DNA from: Fangia hongkongensis FSC776 = DSM 21703
Lineage (GTDB): Bacteria > Pseudomonadota > Gammaproteobacteria > Francisellales > Francisellaceae
Length of the DNA stretch: 64,000 nucleotides
Direction of reading: 5' to 3'
Assembly (NCBI RefSeq): GCF_000379445.1
Contig: NZ_KB902240.1
Coordinates: 1 to 64,000 of the forward strand
This document shows, in pieces, positions 37,001 to 47,093 of this stretch. The position numbers and the translations under genes were made by a program. Each line of letters starts with the position of its first letter. The first letter of the stretch is position 1. The notes below the pieces were generated by a model, which did no database searches, had not been told where the DNA came from, and was given only the letters and a program-made list of their open reading frames with translations.

Positions 37001-38203
37001 TTAAACAAGCGTGACTTTTGCAAACTTTCGTTTACCCACTTGATAAACATACTCCTTGCCAACTTCTGGCAGTAGTTTACTGTCGCTTACCTTTTGCATA
37101 TCAAGTTTGACTGCACCTTGTTTAATCATTCGTAATGCCTCAGAGGTGCTTTTCACTAAATCTGCCGACTTTAAAATGTGACCAATAGTCATTCCTTCAG
37201 TCATTTCAAATTCAAACACAGGCATATCTTCAGGCAATTGATTTTTTTGGAATCTGGCAATAAAATTCTCTTCCGCTTTTATCGCTTCTTTTTCATCATG
37301 AAAGCGTGCAATGATTTCTTTTGCCAGAAGCACTTTCACATCACGCGGATTTTTGCCCTCAAAAACGGCTTCTTTAAGTGCTTTAATCTCATCCAAAGAT
37401 TTAAAGCTCAAAAGCTCATAATAACGCCACATCAACTCATCTGAAATTGACATAATTTTACCAAACATCTCATCTGGCGTCTCATCAATACCAATATAAT
37501 TATTTGCTGATTTTGACATCTTTTTAACGCCATCAAGTCCTTCTAAAAGTGGCATGGTGATGACAATCTGACTTTTTTGCCCTGCATTTTTCTGTAGCTC
37601 TCTACCCATCAATAAATTAAATTTTTGATCTGTGCCACCAAGCTCAATATCTGCCTCCATTGCCACAGAGTCATAACCTTGTACAAGGGGATATAAAAAC
37701 TCATGAATTGCGATACCTTGGCCAGATTTATAACGCTTGGAGAAATCATCTCGCTCTAACATTCTTGCTACTGTTTGTTTGGCAGCAAGTTTAATCATAT
37801 CACCAGCGCTCATTTGATCAAACCAGTCACCATTTCGCTTCACGATGGTTTTGTCTTTATCTAGAATTTTAAAAATCTGCGTCTGATAAGTCTTTGCATT
37901 TTCTTCAACATCACTTGCACTTAAAGGCGGTCTTGTTGCATTTTTACCAGTAGGGTCACCAATCTGAGCAGTGAAATTGCCAATTAAAAAATGAATTTCA
38001 TGCCCTAAATCTTGCAGCTGTTTGAGTTTATTAATGACAACAGTATGCCCTAAGTGAATATCTGGCGCAGTTGGATCACAACCAAATTTAACAATGAGCG
38101 GGCGATTTTCTTTAAGCTTTTCAATTAGTTCAGCTTCCAACAAAACTTCATCTGTTCCACGCTTAATTACTTCTAATGTTTTTTCTATATCTAATGGCTG
38201 CAT
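37001..38203 (-). CDS. tyrS: Tyrosyl-tRNA synthetase
   Basis: A 400-residue class I aminoacyl-tRNA synthetase. The HIGH-type motif is [10 protein letters not shown] and the KMSKS motif is [10 protein letters not shown], with [12 protein letters not shown] and [13 protein letters not shown] for tyrosine recognition. The C-terminal S4-like domain ([14 protein letters not shown]) binds tRNA. The sequence is of the shorter TyrZ-like subclass. Single gene, divergent from ftsI. Confidence 0.97.
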   Translation of the reverse strand: MQPLDIEKTLEVIKRGTDEVLLEAELIEKLKENRPLIVKFGCDPTAPDIHLGHTVVINKLKQLQDLGHEIHFLIGNFTAQIGDPTGKNATRPPLSASDVEENAKTYQTQIFKILDKDKTIVKRNGDWFDQMSAGDMIKLAAKQTVARMLERDDFSKRYKSGQGIAIHEFLYPLVQGYDSVAMEADIELGGTDQKFNLLMGRELQKNAGQKSQIVITMPLLEGLDGVKKMSKSANNYIGIDETPDEMFGKIMSISDELMWRYYELLSFKSLDEIKALKEAVFEGKNPRDVKVLLAKEIIARFHDEKEAIKAEENFIARFQKNQLPEDMPVFEFEMTEGMTIGHILKSADLVKSTSEALRMIKQGAVKLDMQKVSDSKLLPEVGKEYVYQVGKRKFAKVTLV

Positions 38204-38352
38204 TGTTATTTTCTATTACCTTTCTAATACTTTACATACTGTCATTTCCAAATGGTATATATATCAAAGCATCACCCATTTGGCAATCTCAAAAGCTCAA
38301 TTCCTGATATCTTCAGGAAAACATTGGCTCCAAAAACAGAAATTCGTTACAC

Positions 38353-40188
38353 TTGTGGCAAGAAAGCTATTACATCCAATCAATTGTGGTTAAACAGCAT
38401 AAAACACCCAAAACAAATCCAAAAGCAACAAAATCTGCGAAAAAGGGTAAAGATAAGACGCAAAAACCACATCATTTATGGCGCTTTATTATTACCTTTA
38501 CACTCATTGTCATCGTTATTGGCATTTTAGTCTATCGTCTTAGCTTCTTAGAGACTAAAGATAGAGTCTTTTTAAAAAACTATGGACAAAGTGAAAGCAC
38601 AAGAGATATTACACTTGATGCAACACGCGGCATTATTTATGACAGAAACAATGTCCCTTTGGCTGTAAGCACTAACTTATACAAAGTTATATTAGATATT
38701 AAAGTCCTAAAAGAGAACCGATCAAAATATCTTAACATTAATAAAGCACAAATAGATGGTCTTTCTTTAAGCGATATTATGCATCTCATTCATATTTACC
38801 CAAACAAACGCTATTACATTGCAGCACAATTCGTTGAGCCATCCAAAATTGATATATTACGTTCACTACATATTCCCGGCGTACAAATTAAAGAGCAAAA
38901 TAGAACCTATTACCCGAAAGCAAACGCCGTGGCGCCACTTATTGGGTTTACCAATATCAAAAACCAAGGACAAGCCGGTCTTCTTTATAGCTACAATAAA
39001 ACACTTGGTGCTCAAAATGGAATCCTCTCGGCTGAAGTTGATCGTGAAGGTCAGGCAATCTTATTTACCCATGCTCCAAAGCATTATCATTTAGGAAAAG
39101 ATGTCCACCTGACTATCGACAGCAACATTCAAGGGTTTACCTATAATGCACTTAAAAAAGGCGTGATCAATGCCGAGGCAGACTCAGGTGCAGCAGTTGT
39201 AATTGATCCTCAAAATGGGGAAGTCTTGGCCTTAGCAAGCTACCCCTCTTTTAACCCTAATAGATTTAGTGAACATGCAAGTAAACACATAGCCTCTCAA
39301 GGGTTAATTGAAACCATTGAGCCGGGCTCGACGATAAAACCATTTTTTATTGCAGAGGCACTTTTATCTGGGAAATACACCCCCGACACCATCATTAATA
39401 CCAATCCAGGCTATTACTTTCTTCAACACCATCGTATTCGTGATGATTCAAATTTTGGCAAAGTTACTTTGACAGAGATTCTAGAGAAATCAAGTAATGT
39501 TGGTGTCAGTAAAGTTGCTTTATCACTCAATAAACAAAAGGTCTATGACCTCCTCTCTGCTGTCGGCTTTGGTCAGAGCTCACCTATTAGCTTTCCAAGA
39601 GCAACCAATGGTTATTTGCCTGAAGTCTCTTCACTTAGTACATTTGAATTTGCAACTTCATCATTTGGTTACGCTTTAACTTCATCAATTGCTGAACTTG
39701 CCCATGCTTATACCATTTTTGCTAACAATGGCAAGCTTTGTCCAATGCACTTGGTTTTACCTAAATCGCCACCAGAGTGCCCACAGATTATCCCTCAAAA
39801 AGTTGCATCAGAAGTTTTAAATATGCTTCACACGGTTGTAACAGTGCATGGAACAGGCGTGCTTGCAAACATCCCAGGTTTTGAAGTGGCAGGAAAGACA
39901 GGGACCAGTCACCGTGTTAAAGATGGACACTTCACCAACACTTACAATGCAGTTTTTGCTGGGATTGCACCACTTAAAGACCCACGACTTGTCATTGCAG
40001 TGTGGATTAATGATCCAAAGAAAAATCACTTTTACCAGTTTGGCGGTGTTTCTGCTGCGCCTATTTTTGCCAGCATTGCCAAAAAAACACTTCAGTATCT
40101 TGGAGTCCCTTATCAAGAACCTTTGGATCACTACCGTTTATTAAACCGAGATAAAAAATGGCTGCTTCAAGTAATTGAAAATAATTAA
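38353..40188 (+). CDS. ftsI: Penicillin-binding protein 3 (FtsI), septal peptidoglycan transpeptidase
   Basis: A ~611-residue class B PBP. A basic N-terminus precedes one membrane anchor (FIITFTLIVIVIGILVYRL), then the dimerisation domain with TRGIIYDRNNVPLAVS and the transpeptidase domain. Active-site motifs are S326-TIK, S380-SN and K515-TG-TS. It crosslinks septal murein and is the beta-lactam target. The start is uncertain: no ATG is near, and the TTG at 38353 or a GTG 33 bases on is possible. It is outside any dcw cluster, next to tyrS, so a second FtsI copy elsewhere cannot be excluded. Confidence 0.92.
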   Translation: MWQESYYIQSIVVKQHKTPKTNPKATKSAKKGKDKTQKPHHLWRFIITFTLIVIVIGILVYRLSFLETKDRVFLKNYGQSESTRDITLDATRGIIYDRNNVPLAVSTNLYKVILDIKVLKENRSKYLNINKAQIDGLSLSDIMHLIHIYPNKRYYIAAQFVEPSKIDILRSLHIPGVQIKEQNRTYYPKANAVAPLIGFTNIKNQGQAGLLYSYNKTLGAQNGILSAEVDREGQAILFTHAPKHYHLGKDVHLTIDSNIQGFTYNALKKGVINAEADSGAAVVIDPQNGEVLALASYPSFNPNRFSEHASKHIASQGLIETIEPGSTIKPFFIAEALLSGKYTPDTIINTNPGYYFLQHHRIRDDSNFGKVTLTEILEKSSNVGVSKVALSLNKQKVYDLLSAVGFGQSSPISFPRATNGYLPEVSSLSTFEFATSSFGYALTSSIAELAHAYTIFANNGKLCPMHLVLPKSPPECPQIIPQKVASEVLNMLHTVVTVHGTGVLANIPGFEVAGKTGTSHRVKDGHFTNTYNAVFAGIAPLKDPRLVIAVWINDPKKNHFYQFGGVSAAPIFASIAKKTLQYLGVPYQEPLDHYRLLNRDKKWLLQVIENN

Positions 40189-40325
40189 TATAACGGGAAA
40201 TCATTTTATATTAAAGTGGCTAGCCTATCATGATTTTAATACATCAAAGTAGAGTTTAAAATACGGTGAAATAACCCAATTTATACTCACAGCATATATT
40301 TAATCTTCCTCGCCGGTAAAATTCA

Positions 40326-40354
40326 TTGAAAGGCACTTATACTCTACTTATAAT
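40326..40354 (+). promoter_or_regulatory. Sigma70 promoter of dacA
   Basis: TTGAAA (40326-40331) and the perfect -10 TATAAT (40349-40354) are 17 bases apart, 57 bases before the dacA start. This is among the best sigma70 matches in the window. Confidence 0.82.
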
Positions 40355-40411
40355 AAGCACATTAAAGCGTTTTAAACCTATTTTTTATTAATAAATCACC
40401 AAGGGCGTATT

Positions 40412-41737
40412 ATGTATCTTAAAAAAATGACCATTGCCATCTCTACAGTTGTGTTAAGCACGCAATTGCTTGTTGCTAATACTGATCAAGCAACCAAAGC
40501 AAACACCTATGGCGCGACATCTGTTAACTATATGGGTGTACCCCTAAATGCCTATGGCGCTGTGTCATCAAGTGCAAAGGTTCCTGTTGAGGTGCAAGTA
40601 CCACAAGCACCTAAAGATCTTTTATTACCCAACATCACACCTGCAACCACTCTTTGGAATAACAAAGTGGTTAAGGCACCTATTTTAAACGTACAAAGTT
40701 ATGTGCTAATGGATGAAGAAAGTGGTAACATCCTTGCCGAGAAAGATGCAAATCAACGCATTGCGCCTGCCTCATTAACAAAAATGATGCTACTTTATAT
40801 CGTATTTGAACGCTTAGCAAAAGGCTCCTTGAAATTAGATCAAGAAGTGACTGTTCCTGCCATTGCATGGCATACAGCAGGATCTAGCATGCATCTGAAA
40901 TCTGGGCAAAAAGTTACGGTACAAACACTCATCGAAGGGGCGATTGTCGCTTCAGGAAATGATGCCTCTGTTGCCTTATCGATGTTGATTGCTGGCACGC
41001 AAGAAGGTTTTGTCAACATTATGAACTTTGAAGCCAAAAAACTTGGCATGAGCAATACACACTTTAGTGATGTCATGGGACTTCCTGCACCTAATTTATA
41101 TACCTCCGCAAGAGATCTTGCTGTTTTAGCACAACACCTTATTAAAGATTATCCACAATACTATCACTACTTTAAAATGCAAACAGTCACAATGAATGGC
41201 TTTGTTACACATAACTATAATAAGCTTCTTTTCATCTACCCTTATGCTGACGGTATTAAAACAGGCTCTACTGATGCTGCTGGTTACTCTTTAGTTTCCT
41301 CAGCAGTCAAACCTGATCATGCTAGATTAATCTCTGTTGTTATTGGTTCAACAAGTCTGATTCAAAGTGCAAGAGACAGTCAAACCTTGCTTGAATATGG
41401 CTTCTCAAACTTTAAAACACAGACCTTTTATCCGGCAGAATATAAACTGAACTCACTTCGTGTCTATAAAGGCGCTAGTGATTATGTTGATATTGGTGTT
41501 CAATCTCCAATTACCATCAGTTATCCAAGCTACTTAGATCCCAAAGAAATCCAGTTTGTTCTCCATAAAGAGCAAAATAAACTCACCGCCCCTATTAATG
41601 CTGGCACACCCGCTGGTAAACTTGATATGACCTACAAAGGCAAAATAGTTGAAAGCTTCCCAGTTGTAACACTTAAAGATGACCCAACTGGCTCTTTATG
41701 GCAACGCATAAAAGGCACTGTCTCACTTTGGTTCTAA
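40412..41737 (+). CDS. dacA: D-alanyl-D-alanine carboxypeptidase (PBP5/6 type)
   Basis: A 441-residue secreted enzyme that trims the terminal D-Ala of murein pentapeptides. A signal peptide (MTIAISTVVLSTQLLVA) is followed by a ~60-residue Pro/Thr-rich linker not usual in PBP5. Active-site motifs are S121-LTK, S181-GN and K283-TG. After residue ~360 comes a beta-rich PBP5 C-terminal domain and an end (LWQRIKGTVSLWF) suited to a membrane-binding amphipathic helix. It is followed by lplA three bases later. Confidence 0.94.
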   Translation: MYLKKMTIAISTVVLSTQLLVANTDQATKANTYGATSVNYMGVPLNAYGAVSSSAKVPVEVQVPQAPKDLLLPNITPATTLWNNKVVKAPILNVQSYVLMDEESGNILAEKDANQRIAPASLTKMMLLYIVFERLAKGSLKLDQEVTVPAIAWHTAGSSMHLKSGQKVTVQTLIEGAIVASGNDASVALSMLIAGTQEGFVNIMNFEAKKLGMSNTHFSDVMGLPAPNLYTSARDLAVLAQHLIKDYPQYYHYFKMQTVTMNGFVTHNYNKLLFIYPYADGIKTGSTDAAGYSLVSSAVKPDHARLISVVIGSTSLIQSARDSQTLLEYGFSNFKTQTFYPAEYKLNSLRVYKGASDYVDIGVQSPITISYPSYLDPKEIQFVLHKEQNKLTAPINAGTPAGKLDMTYKGKIVESFPVVTLKDDPTGSLWQRIKGTVSLWF

Positions 41738-41740
41738 CCC

Positions 41741-42718
41741 ATGCACCTTTATATAGCAAGCTCTCATGACCCTTATTATAATCTAGCGGTTGAAAACTGG
41801 TTATTCCGTGAAGTGTTCACAGGTGAGCCTATTTTGTATCTTTGGCAGAATACCCCTTGTGTTGTGATTGGTAGAGCGCAAAACCCATGGCGTGAGTGCA
41901 ACATCCATGCACTGAATAAGGATAACATTCCGATTGTGCGACGCCAAAGTGGTGGCGGGACTGTCTTTCATGACATGGGAAATATTAACTATACGATTAT
42001 CTCTTCTTCAGAGGATTACAATAAACGGAAAAACCTCGATACAATTATACAAGTTCTTGCTGAAGCTGACATCAAGGCACATGTTTCTGAAAGAAATGAT
42101 ATTTTACTAAGACATCAAAATAACGACTATAAAATCTCTGGCAGTGCTTTTCGAGAAACAAAAGATCGTGCGTTCCAACATGGTACTTTACTTGTCAATA
42201 CGAACACTGACAAGCTCTATCATTACTTACATCATAAGATTGATGACAACTTAAACACCAAAGGGGTTCACTCACATCGCTCAAAAGTTATGAATCTTAA
42301 AGCGGTCCACCCAGATATTGATATCAATACCATTATTCAGGCTTTTTTAAATAACTTTAATAAACATATCACTTATCTGCCTTCAGATCTCACTCATAAT
42401 AGCATTATTCAAGAAATACTCATGCTTCAAACATGGCAATGGCGTTATGGCAAAACGCTGCCGTTTGAAAGATCATTTGATATTGAGGGTGACGAGGTGA
42501 GTTTGCAAATTAAAAATGGTCATATCCATGCACTTGACGCTAAAGAGCAATATCATATGCTGGCAACATGGATTCATCAACATAAGCCGATTTATGATCA
42601 AGCCAGCTTTCAAAAAGTTCTCTCAAGTTTTGATCCTGCATCTAATAAGCTTGCAAAAATCTTTTTTGATGTCATTCCGAATGTTTTCAAGGTGAGTGAT
42701 TATGCAGACACAAAATAG
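41741..42718 (+). CDS. lplA: Lipoate-protein ligase A
   Basis: A 325-residue enzyme that uses ATP to attach free lipoate to dehydrogenase E2 and GcvH proteins. The lipoate site is RRQSGGGTVFHDMGNINYT, with DILLRHQNNDYKISGSAF (invariant lysine) next. The C-terminal small domain is present. It is coupled to dacA, where many gammaproteobacteria instead have lipB after dacA, so a salvage enzyme takes the usual place of the octanoyl transferase. Confidence 0.93.
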   Translation: MHLYIASSHDPYYNLAVENWLFREVFTGEPILYLWQNTPCVVIGRAQNPWRECNIHALNKDNIPIVRRQSGGGTVFHDMGNINYTIISSSEDYNKRKNLDTIIQVLAEADIKAHVSERNDILLRHQNNDYKISGSAFRETKDRAFQHGTLLVNTNTDKLYHYLHHKIDDNLNTKGVHSHRSKVMNLKAVHPDIDINTIIQAFLNNFNKHITYLPSDLTHNSIIQEILMLQTWQWRYGKTLPFERSFDIEGDEVSLQIKNGHIHALDAKEQYHMLATWIHQHKPIYDQASFQKVLSSFDPASNKLAKIFFDVIPNVFKVSDYADTK

Positions 42719-43448
42719 TGCCACCCACTATCTCTTTAGTGGATTTAACCTGATTTTCTCAAAAGGGGTAAAACGTTTTACCCTTATCCCGCTTATAATG
42801 AATCTTATTTTATTTATTGCGATTTGGTACTTTGCACTCAATGAGCTTCAGCTTCTGACCACATGGCTTGATAGCCACCTGCCAAGCTGGCTTGATTGGA
42901 TTAATTGGCTTATTTACCTTATTGCAATTATCTCGCTTTTTTTGTTTTCTGCCTATCTATTCACCGCCATTGCGCTAATTATTGCAGCCCCCTTTTACAG
43001 CTTTCTTGCTGAGAAGATTCAATGTAAACTTACAAAGAAGGCAGTCGGTGCACCACTAACTTTTAAAGGTTTTATGCTTATTGCGCCTAAAAGCATTGTG
43101 CGTGAAAGCAAAAAGTTAATTGCTTTTTTGCCTTGGGTCATTGTGATTTTAGTGTGCTATTTTATTCCCGTTATCAACCTATTTACAGGGATTCTTTGGC
43201 TTATACTGCTAAGCTGGTTTAATGTTATTCAATATGCTGATTACCCGTTTGATAACAATGAAATTCCTTTTCCAATGATGAAAAGACAGCTCATAAAAAA
43301 ACGCACGCTTTCTCTTTCATTTGGTTTTATTACCACTATTTTCTTAATGATCCCTATCTTAAATATTATTGTTATTCCTGCTGCCATTGCTGGCGCAACA
43401 AAAATGTATGTTGAGGAGTTTCATAATCAAAGTAGCAGTAGCTTATAA
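42702..43448 (+). CDS. CysZ/EI24-family membrane protein
   Basis: A 248-residue protein with about five to six hydrophobic helices. The beginning LFSGFNLIFSKGVKRFTLIPL and the mid-segment AAPFYSFLAEKIQ and VRESKKLIAFL are typical of CysZ, a sulfate channel in E. coli. Sulfate transport is the family assignment, but no cysteine genes are close. The ATG at 42702 has AAGGTGAG just before it and lies inside the lplA end, so it is coupled. Confidence 0.86.
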   Translation: MQTQNSATHYLFSGFNLIFSKGVKRFTLIPLIMNLILFIAIWYFALNELQLLTTWLDSHLPSWLDWINWLIYLIAIISLFLFSAYLFTAIALIIAAPFYSFLAEKIQCKLTKKAVGAPLTFKGFMLIAPKSIVRESKKLIAFLPWVIVILVCYFIPVINLFTGILWLILLSWFNVIQYADYPFDNNEIPFPMMKRQLIKKRTLSLSFGFITTIFLMIPILNIIVIPAAIAGATKMYVEEFHNQSSSSL

Positions 43449-43463
43449 GCTATTGCTACTTTG
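43428..43463. terminator. Inverted repeat at a convergent gene junction
   Basis: CAAAGTAGCA...TGCTACTTTG flanks a second paired arm (TAGCTT/AAGCTA) with only one mismatch, a long stem overlapping both stop codons of cysZ and the GFA gene. The U-tract is poor on both strands, so bidirectional termination is likely but not certain. Confidence 0.5.
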
Positions 43464-43884
43464 ATTGCTTATCATCATATTGTTTTTTTAAATCTTCACT
43501 GCCTTTTTGATATTTAATCAACTCATCATCCATCTGAATGACCCCCTCTCCATAAAATAAGTGACAACTTGGTTGAGATGTACCTTGATCTTCCTGAGAG
43601 AAGTTAAAAGCACTTGTCGTAACAAACCCTAAACGATTTAATGCATAAAGAAAACAACCACACTCTCTACAAAAGTAGCGTTTTAATGCGTGTGTATGGA
43701 ACTGATGGCTACTGATACTCTGTTGCCCTTTGACAATATTCATTGTCTTTTTCTCAAATGCCATACCTTGGTATACTGGCATCTTAGTTAAACTACGACA
43801 ATCAGCACAATGACAATATAAAGAAGCTATTGGTTCATGTGCAAACTCAATCTCTACTCTTTCACAGTCACACTTTAATTGCAT
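43456..43884 (-). CDS. GFA-family (glutathione-dependent formaldehyde-activating type) protein
   Basis: A 142-residue zinc-binding protein of the GFA/DUF636 superfamily. Cysteine pairs are in CDCERVEIEF, YCHCADCRSLT and YFCRECGCFLYA, exactly the ligand pattern of the fold. Some members bind glutathione and formaldehyde, but most have no tested function. It overlaps the inverted repeat next to cysZ. Confidence 0.88.
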   Translation of the reverse strand: MQLKCDCERVEIEFAHEPIASLYCHCADCRSLTKMPVYQGMAFEKKTMNIVKGQQSISSHQFHTHALKRYFCRECGCFLYALNRLGFVTTSAFNFSQEDQGTSQPSCHLFYGEGVIQMDDELIKYQKGSEDLKKQYDDKQSK

Positions 43885-43925
43885 AAAAAGTCCCTCATAA
43901 AATAAAGCCTGCTCAAGTTAAATAT

Positions 43926-45278
43926 TTATTCCCCAACAAGTGCAATTAATGCTTTTTCATCAAAATTACGCTTATCTACTTTTAAATACGCTGTTTTTTC
44001 ATCTTTAGCAATATAGGCTTCCTCAACACCTGAAATCTTTTTAATTCCCTCTTGAATATGTTGTAGCTTGTCTTCAGTCAATGACTTCAAACCAATAATT
44101 TTTGTACTTAATTGCTTAGGTTTTTTCATGCTGATCGCAACAATCAGCCAAAGGAGTGTTAACACCCCATTAAAGATAAAAACTCCCTTGACGCCAAAGT
44201 GATGGAAAATCACACCGCCAAGCGCGCCCCCAATGAAAATACCCAAAAATTGAAAACTTGAGAAAATGCCCATTGCTGTGCCTTTTCTTCTAATTGGGCA
44301 GAGCTTTGAAACAAGTGATGGTAATGAAGATTCCAAGAGTGTAAAACTTGCAAAGAACAATACCAAAAGTACACTCATAACCACAATATGCTTATCAAAT
44401 CCAAATAATAAGAACTGCATTAACATCAAAACAAAAATAGCGCTGACAAATACTTTTTTCATCCTGTTTTTTGTCTCAGCAATAATAATAAAAGGAATCA
44501 TCAAACAAAATGAAATAAGCAATACTGGCAAATAGACAACCCACTGAGCGCTTTCCCCTATTCCCATATAATCTTGTAAGATAATGGGAACCGCAATAAA
44601 AAGTGCAGTGAGTGAAGCATGAAGCACTAAAATACCAAAGTTTAAACGCATTAACTCAGGCATTAAAAGTACTTTAACGATTTGCCCTTTTACGGTTTCA
44701 TTCACTGGATGAACCAGTAGCACCTTAGGCGTTGGTACAAATTTAATCAAAACACCAATAGCGATAACACCCAAAACAGCTGTTAACCAAAAGATACCAG
44801 ATAAACCAATAATATTATTTAAAATAGGGCCTAAAATAATGGCAATTAAAAAGGAAAAGCCAATTGTCATACCAACCACTGACATCGCTTTCATTCTGTT
44901 TTCTTCTTTTGTTACATCAGCTACAAGCGCGGTTAATGTTGAACCAATAGCACCAGCCCCCTGAAGCGCGCGCCCAATGATAATGCCATAGATTGTTGTT
45001 GAAAGCGCACAAACAATACTGCCTAGAATAAAAAGAATTAAACCAAAGATAATAATCGGCTTTCTGCCATAATGGTCAGACATAATGCCAAAGACAATTT
45101 GCAAAAGCGCTTGTGTTAAACCATATATGCCAAGCGCTATACCAATTAGCGTTGGGGTTGCATCAATAATCTTATCTGCATATAAGCTGAATATGGGCAA
45201 AATAATAAAAAGTCCCAACATGCGAAAAGCATAAATACTGGCAATACTAAAGGTTGAAGTTTTATCTGAAGTTGTCAT
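43926..45278 (-). CDS. yajR: MFS transporter YajR-like with C-terminal YAM domain
   Basis: A 450-residue protein: 12 membrane helices with DHYGRKPII (loop 2-3) and GRALQGAGAIGSTLTALVAD (helix 4-5), then a soluble ~65-residue C-terminal domain (KIIGLKSLTEDKLQHIQEGI and AYIAKDEKTAYLKVD). This ferredoxin-like extension is characteristic of YajR. The exported compound is unknown. Single gene; 41 bases from the GFA gene and 68 from the PTS operon. Confidence 0.88.
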   Translation of the reverse strand: MTTSDKTSTFSIASIYAFRMLGLFIILPIFSLYADKIIDATPTLIGIALGIYGLTQALLQIVFGIMSDHYGRKPIIIFGLILFILGSIVCALSTTIYGIIIGRALQGAGAIGSTLTALVADVTKEENRMKAMSVVGMTIGFSFLIAIILGPILNNIIGLSGIFWLTAVLGVIAIGVLIKFVPTPKVLLVHPVNETVKGQIVKVLLMPELMRLNFGILVLHASLTALFIAVPIILQDYMGIGESAQWVVYLPVLLISFCLMIPFIIIAETKNRMKKVFVSAIFVLMLMQFLLFGFDKHIVVMSVLLVLFFASFTLLESSLPSLVSKLCPIRRKGTAMGIFSSFQFLGIFIGGALGGVIFHHFGVKGVFIFNGVLTLLWLIVAISMKKPKQLSTKIIGLKSLTEDKLQHIQEGIKKISGVEEAYIAKDEKTAYLKVDKRNFDEKALIALVGE

Positions 45279-45346
45279 AGATTAAAAGCATTAGGCTCAA
45301 TTGAAGTGACTGTAGATTCTACACCTAAAGCCTAAAAAAAGGAAAC

Positions 45347-47080
45347 TTAAAGGGAAGCAATTTTTTTCTCTAGCATTGTTTTAAAGCCCTCTGCGTTCTT
45401 AAGCACAATCAACTGTAGCACATTATCGTTTACAGTTAAGACACCATCCACTAAAGATTCCAAAACACTTAAATTTGCTTTTTTAAGTTCACCTAATGTC
45501 AGTGTAATACGCGTTAAGGCATAAAGCTCCACTGTTTTAATATTAACAGCACCCCCTAAGGCCTCAAGCACCTGAGTAACACAATCTTCACTAACAGCTT
45601 GATTGACTTCATCTTGATTATGCGTGCTATCAGCTGACGCGCCTTTGTTTGCTGTATGTTCTAAATGATAGGCTTTATCTGCCTCATTGATAAGCGGTAA
45701 AATATCATTAATCTCTCCTGAGATAAGATCTGCTTCAGGCCCTAGAATAACTTGAACTGTTTTGTCATCAGGTGATACAACGCCCTTTGCACCCAGTTGT
45801 TTTAACATCCCTTTATGAATGTTATATGCATTTTTTACCTGCAAGCGAAGTCTTGTTGTGCAAGCATCAACATTATCTAAATTGGCTTTACCACCTAAGG
45901 CAATGACAAAGGCTTTAGCGCGAGAATCCTCTTGAATCTCTTTTATATCTTCATCAATTTCCTCTTCAACCTCTCTGCCGATCGTTTGCAAATTAAAGCG
46001 CTTGATGAAAAAACTAAAGAGCACGTAATACACCAAAGCCGTTATGATCCCAACTGGAATTAACAGCCAAGGATGTGTATCCATTTTAAAGAATAATACA
46101 TAATCGATAAGCCCTGCTGAGAATGTAAAGCCAAGTTTGACGCCAAGGAAGTACATCACCACCATTGAAAGCCCAGTTAAAATGGCATGTATTAAATATA
46201 AAAATGGCGCCAGAAACATAAAGCTATATTCTATCGGCTCGGTGACACCTGTTAAAAATGCAGTTAACGCGATTGAGAAAAGCATGCCTGCCACCGCCTT
46301 TTGTCGATGTGTATGGGCATGGCGATACATTGCAAAACAAGCGGCAGGAAGCCCAAACATCATAATCGGGAAAAAGCCTGACATAAAGGCGCCAGCAGTT
46401 GGATCACCCGCCATAAAACGCGCAATATCCCCATGAACAACCGCGCCAGCTGCATCGTGGAAGCTACCAAACTGAAACCATACAAGATTATTCAAAACAT
46501 GATGCAAGCCAAATATTAATAAGATGCGATTAAAAAATCCATATAAGAAAAGTCCAATAGAACCAGAACCAATCAACCAGTTTCCAAACCCATTAATCCC
46601 AGCCTGTATCGGCGGCCAAATAAAGCCAAATAGAAAACCAAGTAGCACCGCTGCAAGACCTGTAATAATCGGCACAAAGCGTTTACCACCAAAAAATGCC
46701 AGATATGAGGGCAGCTTGATCTCATAAAAGCGGTTATATAACAGCCCTGCAACAATACCGATAATAATGCCGCCAAGCACCCCTGTATTGACATGGGCAT
46801 TAATGGTTGCAGTGACCGCATTCATCACCAAAAAGCCAACGACCGAGGCCAGTGCCGCAGCCCCATGATTTTTCTTAGCAAAACCAATCGCTACACCCAC
46901 AGCAAATAAAAGTGGCAAGTTTTGGAAAATAGCATTGCCTGCATCAGCAATTGCCTTGATATCTAATAAATCAGGTTGACCAAAGCGAAGCAATATCCCA
47001 GCAATTGGTAATACTGCAATTGGCAGCATTAACGCACGCCCTAGCTGCTGGATGCTCTTGAAATTAAAACCCTTAATCAT
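45347..47080 (-). CDS. PTS EIICB permease of the glucose/N-acetylglucosamine family with an extra IIB-like tail
   Basis: A 577-residue inner-membrane permease. The IIC part (~1-365) has GLHHVLNNLVW and the substrate motif GVTEPIEYSFMFLAPF (Glu281). The IIB domain follows, with phosphorylated Cys407 in NVDACTTRLRL. A third part, residues ~501-577, copies the IIB pattern (QVLEALGGAVNIKTVELYAL, then TRITLTL) but has Ala521 where the Cys should be, so it cannot accept phosphate there. Sugar choice is glucose or GlcNAc by family. It lies 13 bases behind the PTS phosphotransferase gene. Confidence 0.92.
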   Translation of the reverse strand: MIKGFNFKSIQQLGRALMLPIAVLPIAGILLRFGQPDLLDIKAIADAGNAIFQNLPLLFAVGVAIGFAKKNHGAAALASVVGFLVMNAVTATINAHVNTGVLGGIIIGIVAGLLYNRFYEIKLPSYLAFFGGKRFVPIITGLAAVLLGFLFGFIWPPIQAGINGFGNWLIGSGSIGLFLYGFFNRILLIFGLHHVLNNLVWFQFGSFHDAAGAVVHGDIARFMAGDPTAGAFMSGFFPIMMFGLPAACFAMYRHAHTHRQKAVAGMLFSIALTAFLTGVTEPIEYSFMFLAPFLYLIHAILTGLSMVVMYFLGVKLGFTFSAGLIDYVLFFKMDTHPWLLIPVGIITALVYYVLFSFFIKRFNLQTIGREVEEEIDEDIKEIQEDSRAKAFVIALGGKANLDNVDACTTRLRLQVKNAYNIHKGMLKQLGAKGVVSPDDKTVQVILGPEADLISGEINDILPLINEADKAYHLEHTANKGASADSTHNQDEVNQAVSEDCVTQVLEALGGAVNIKTVELYALTRITLTLGELKKANLSVLESLVDGVLTVNDNVLQLIVLKNAEGFKTMLEKKIASL

Positions 47081-47093
47081 TTACCCCACCCTC

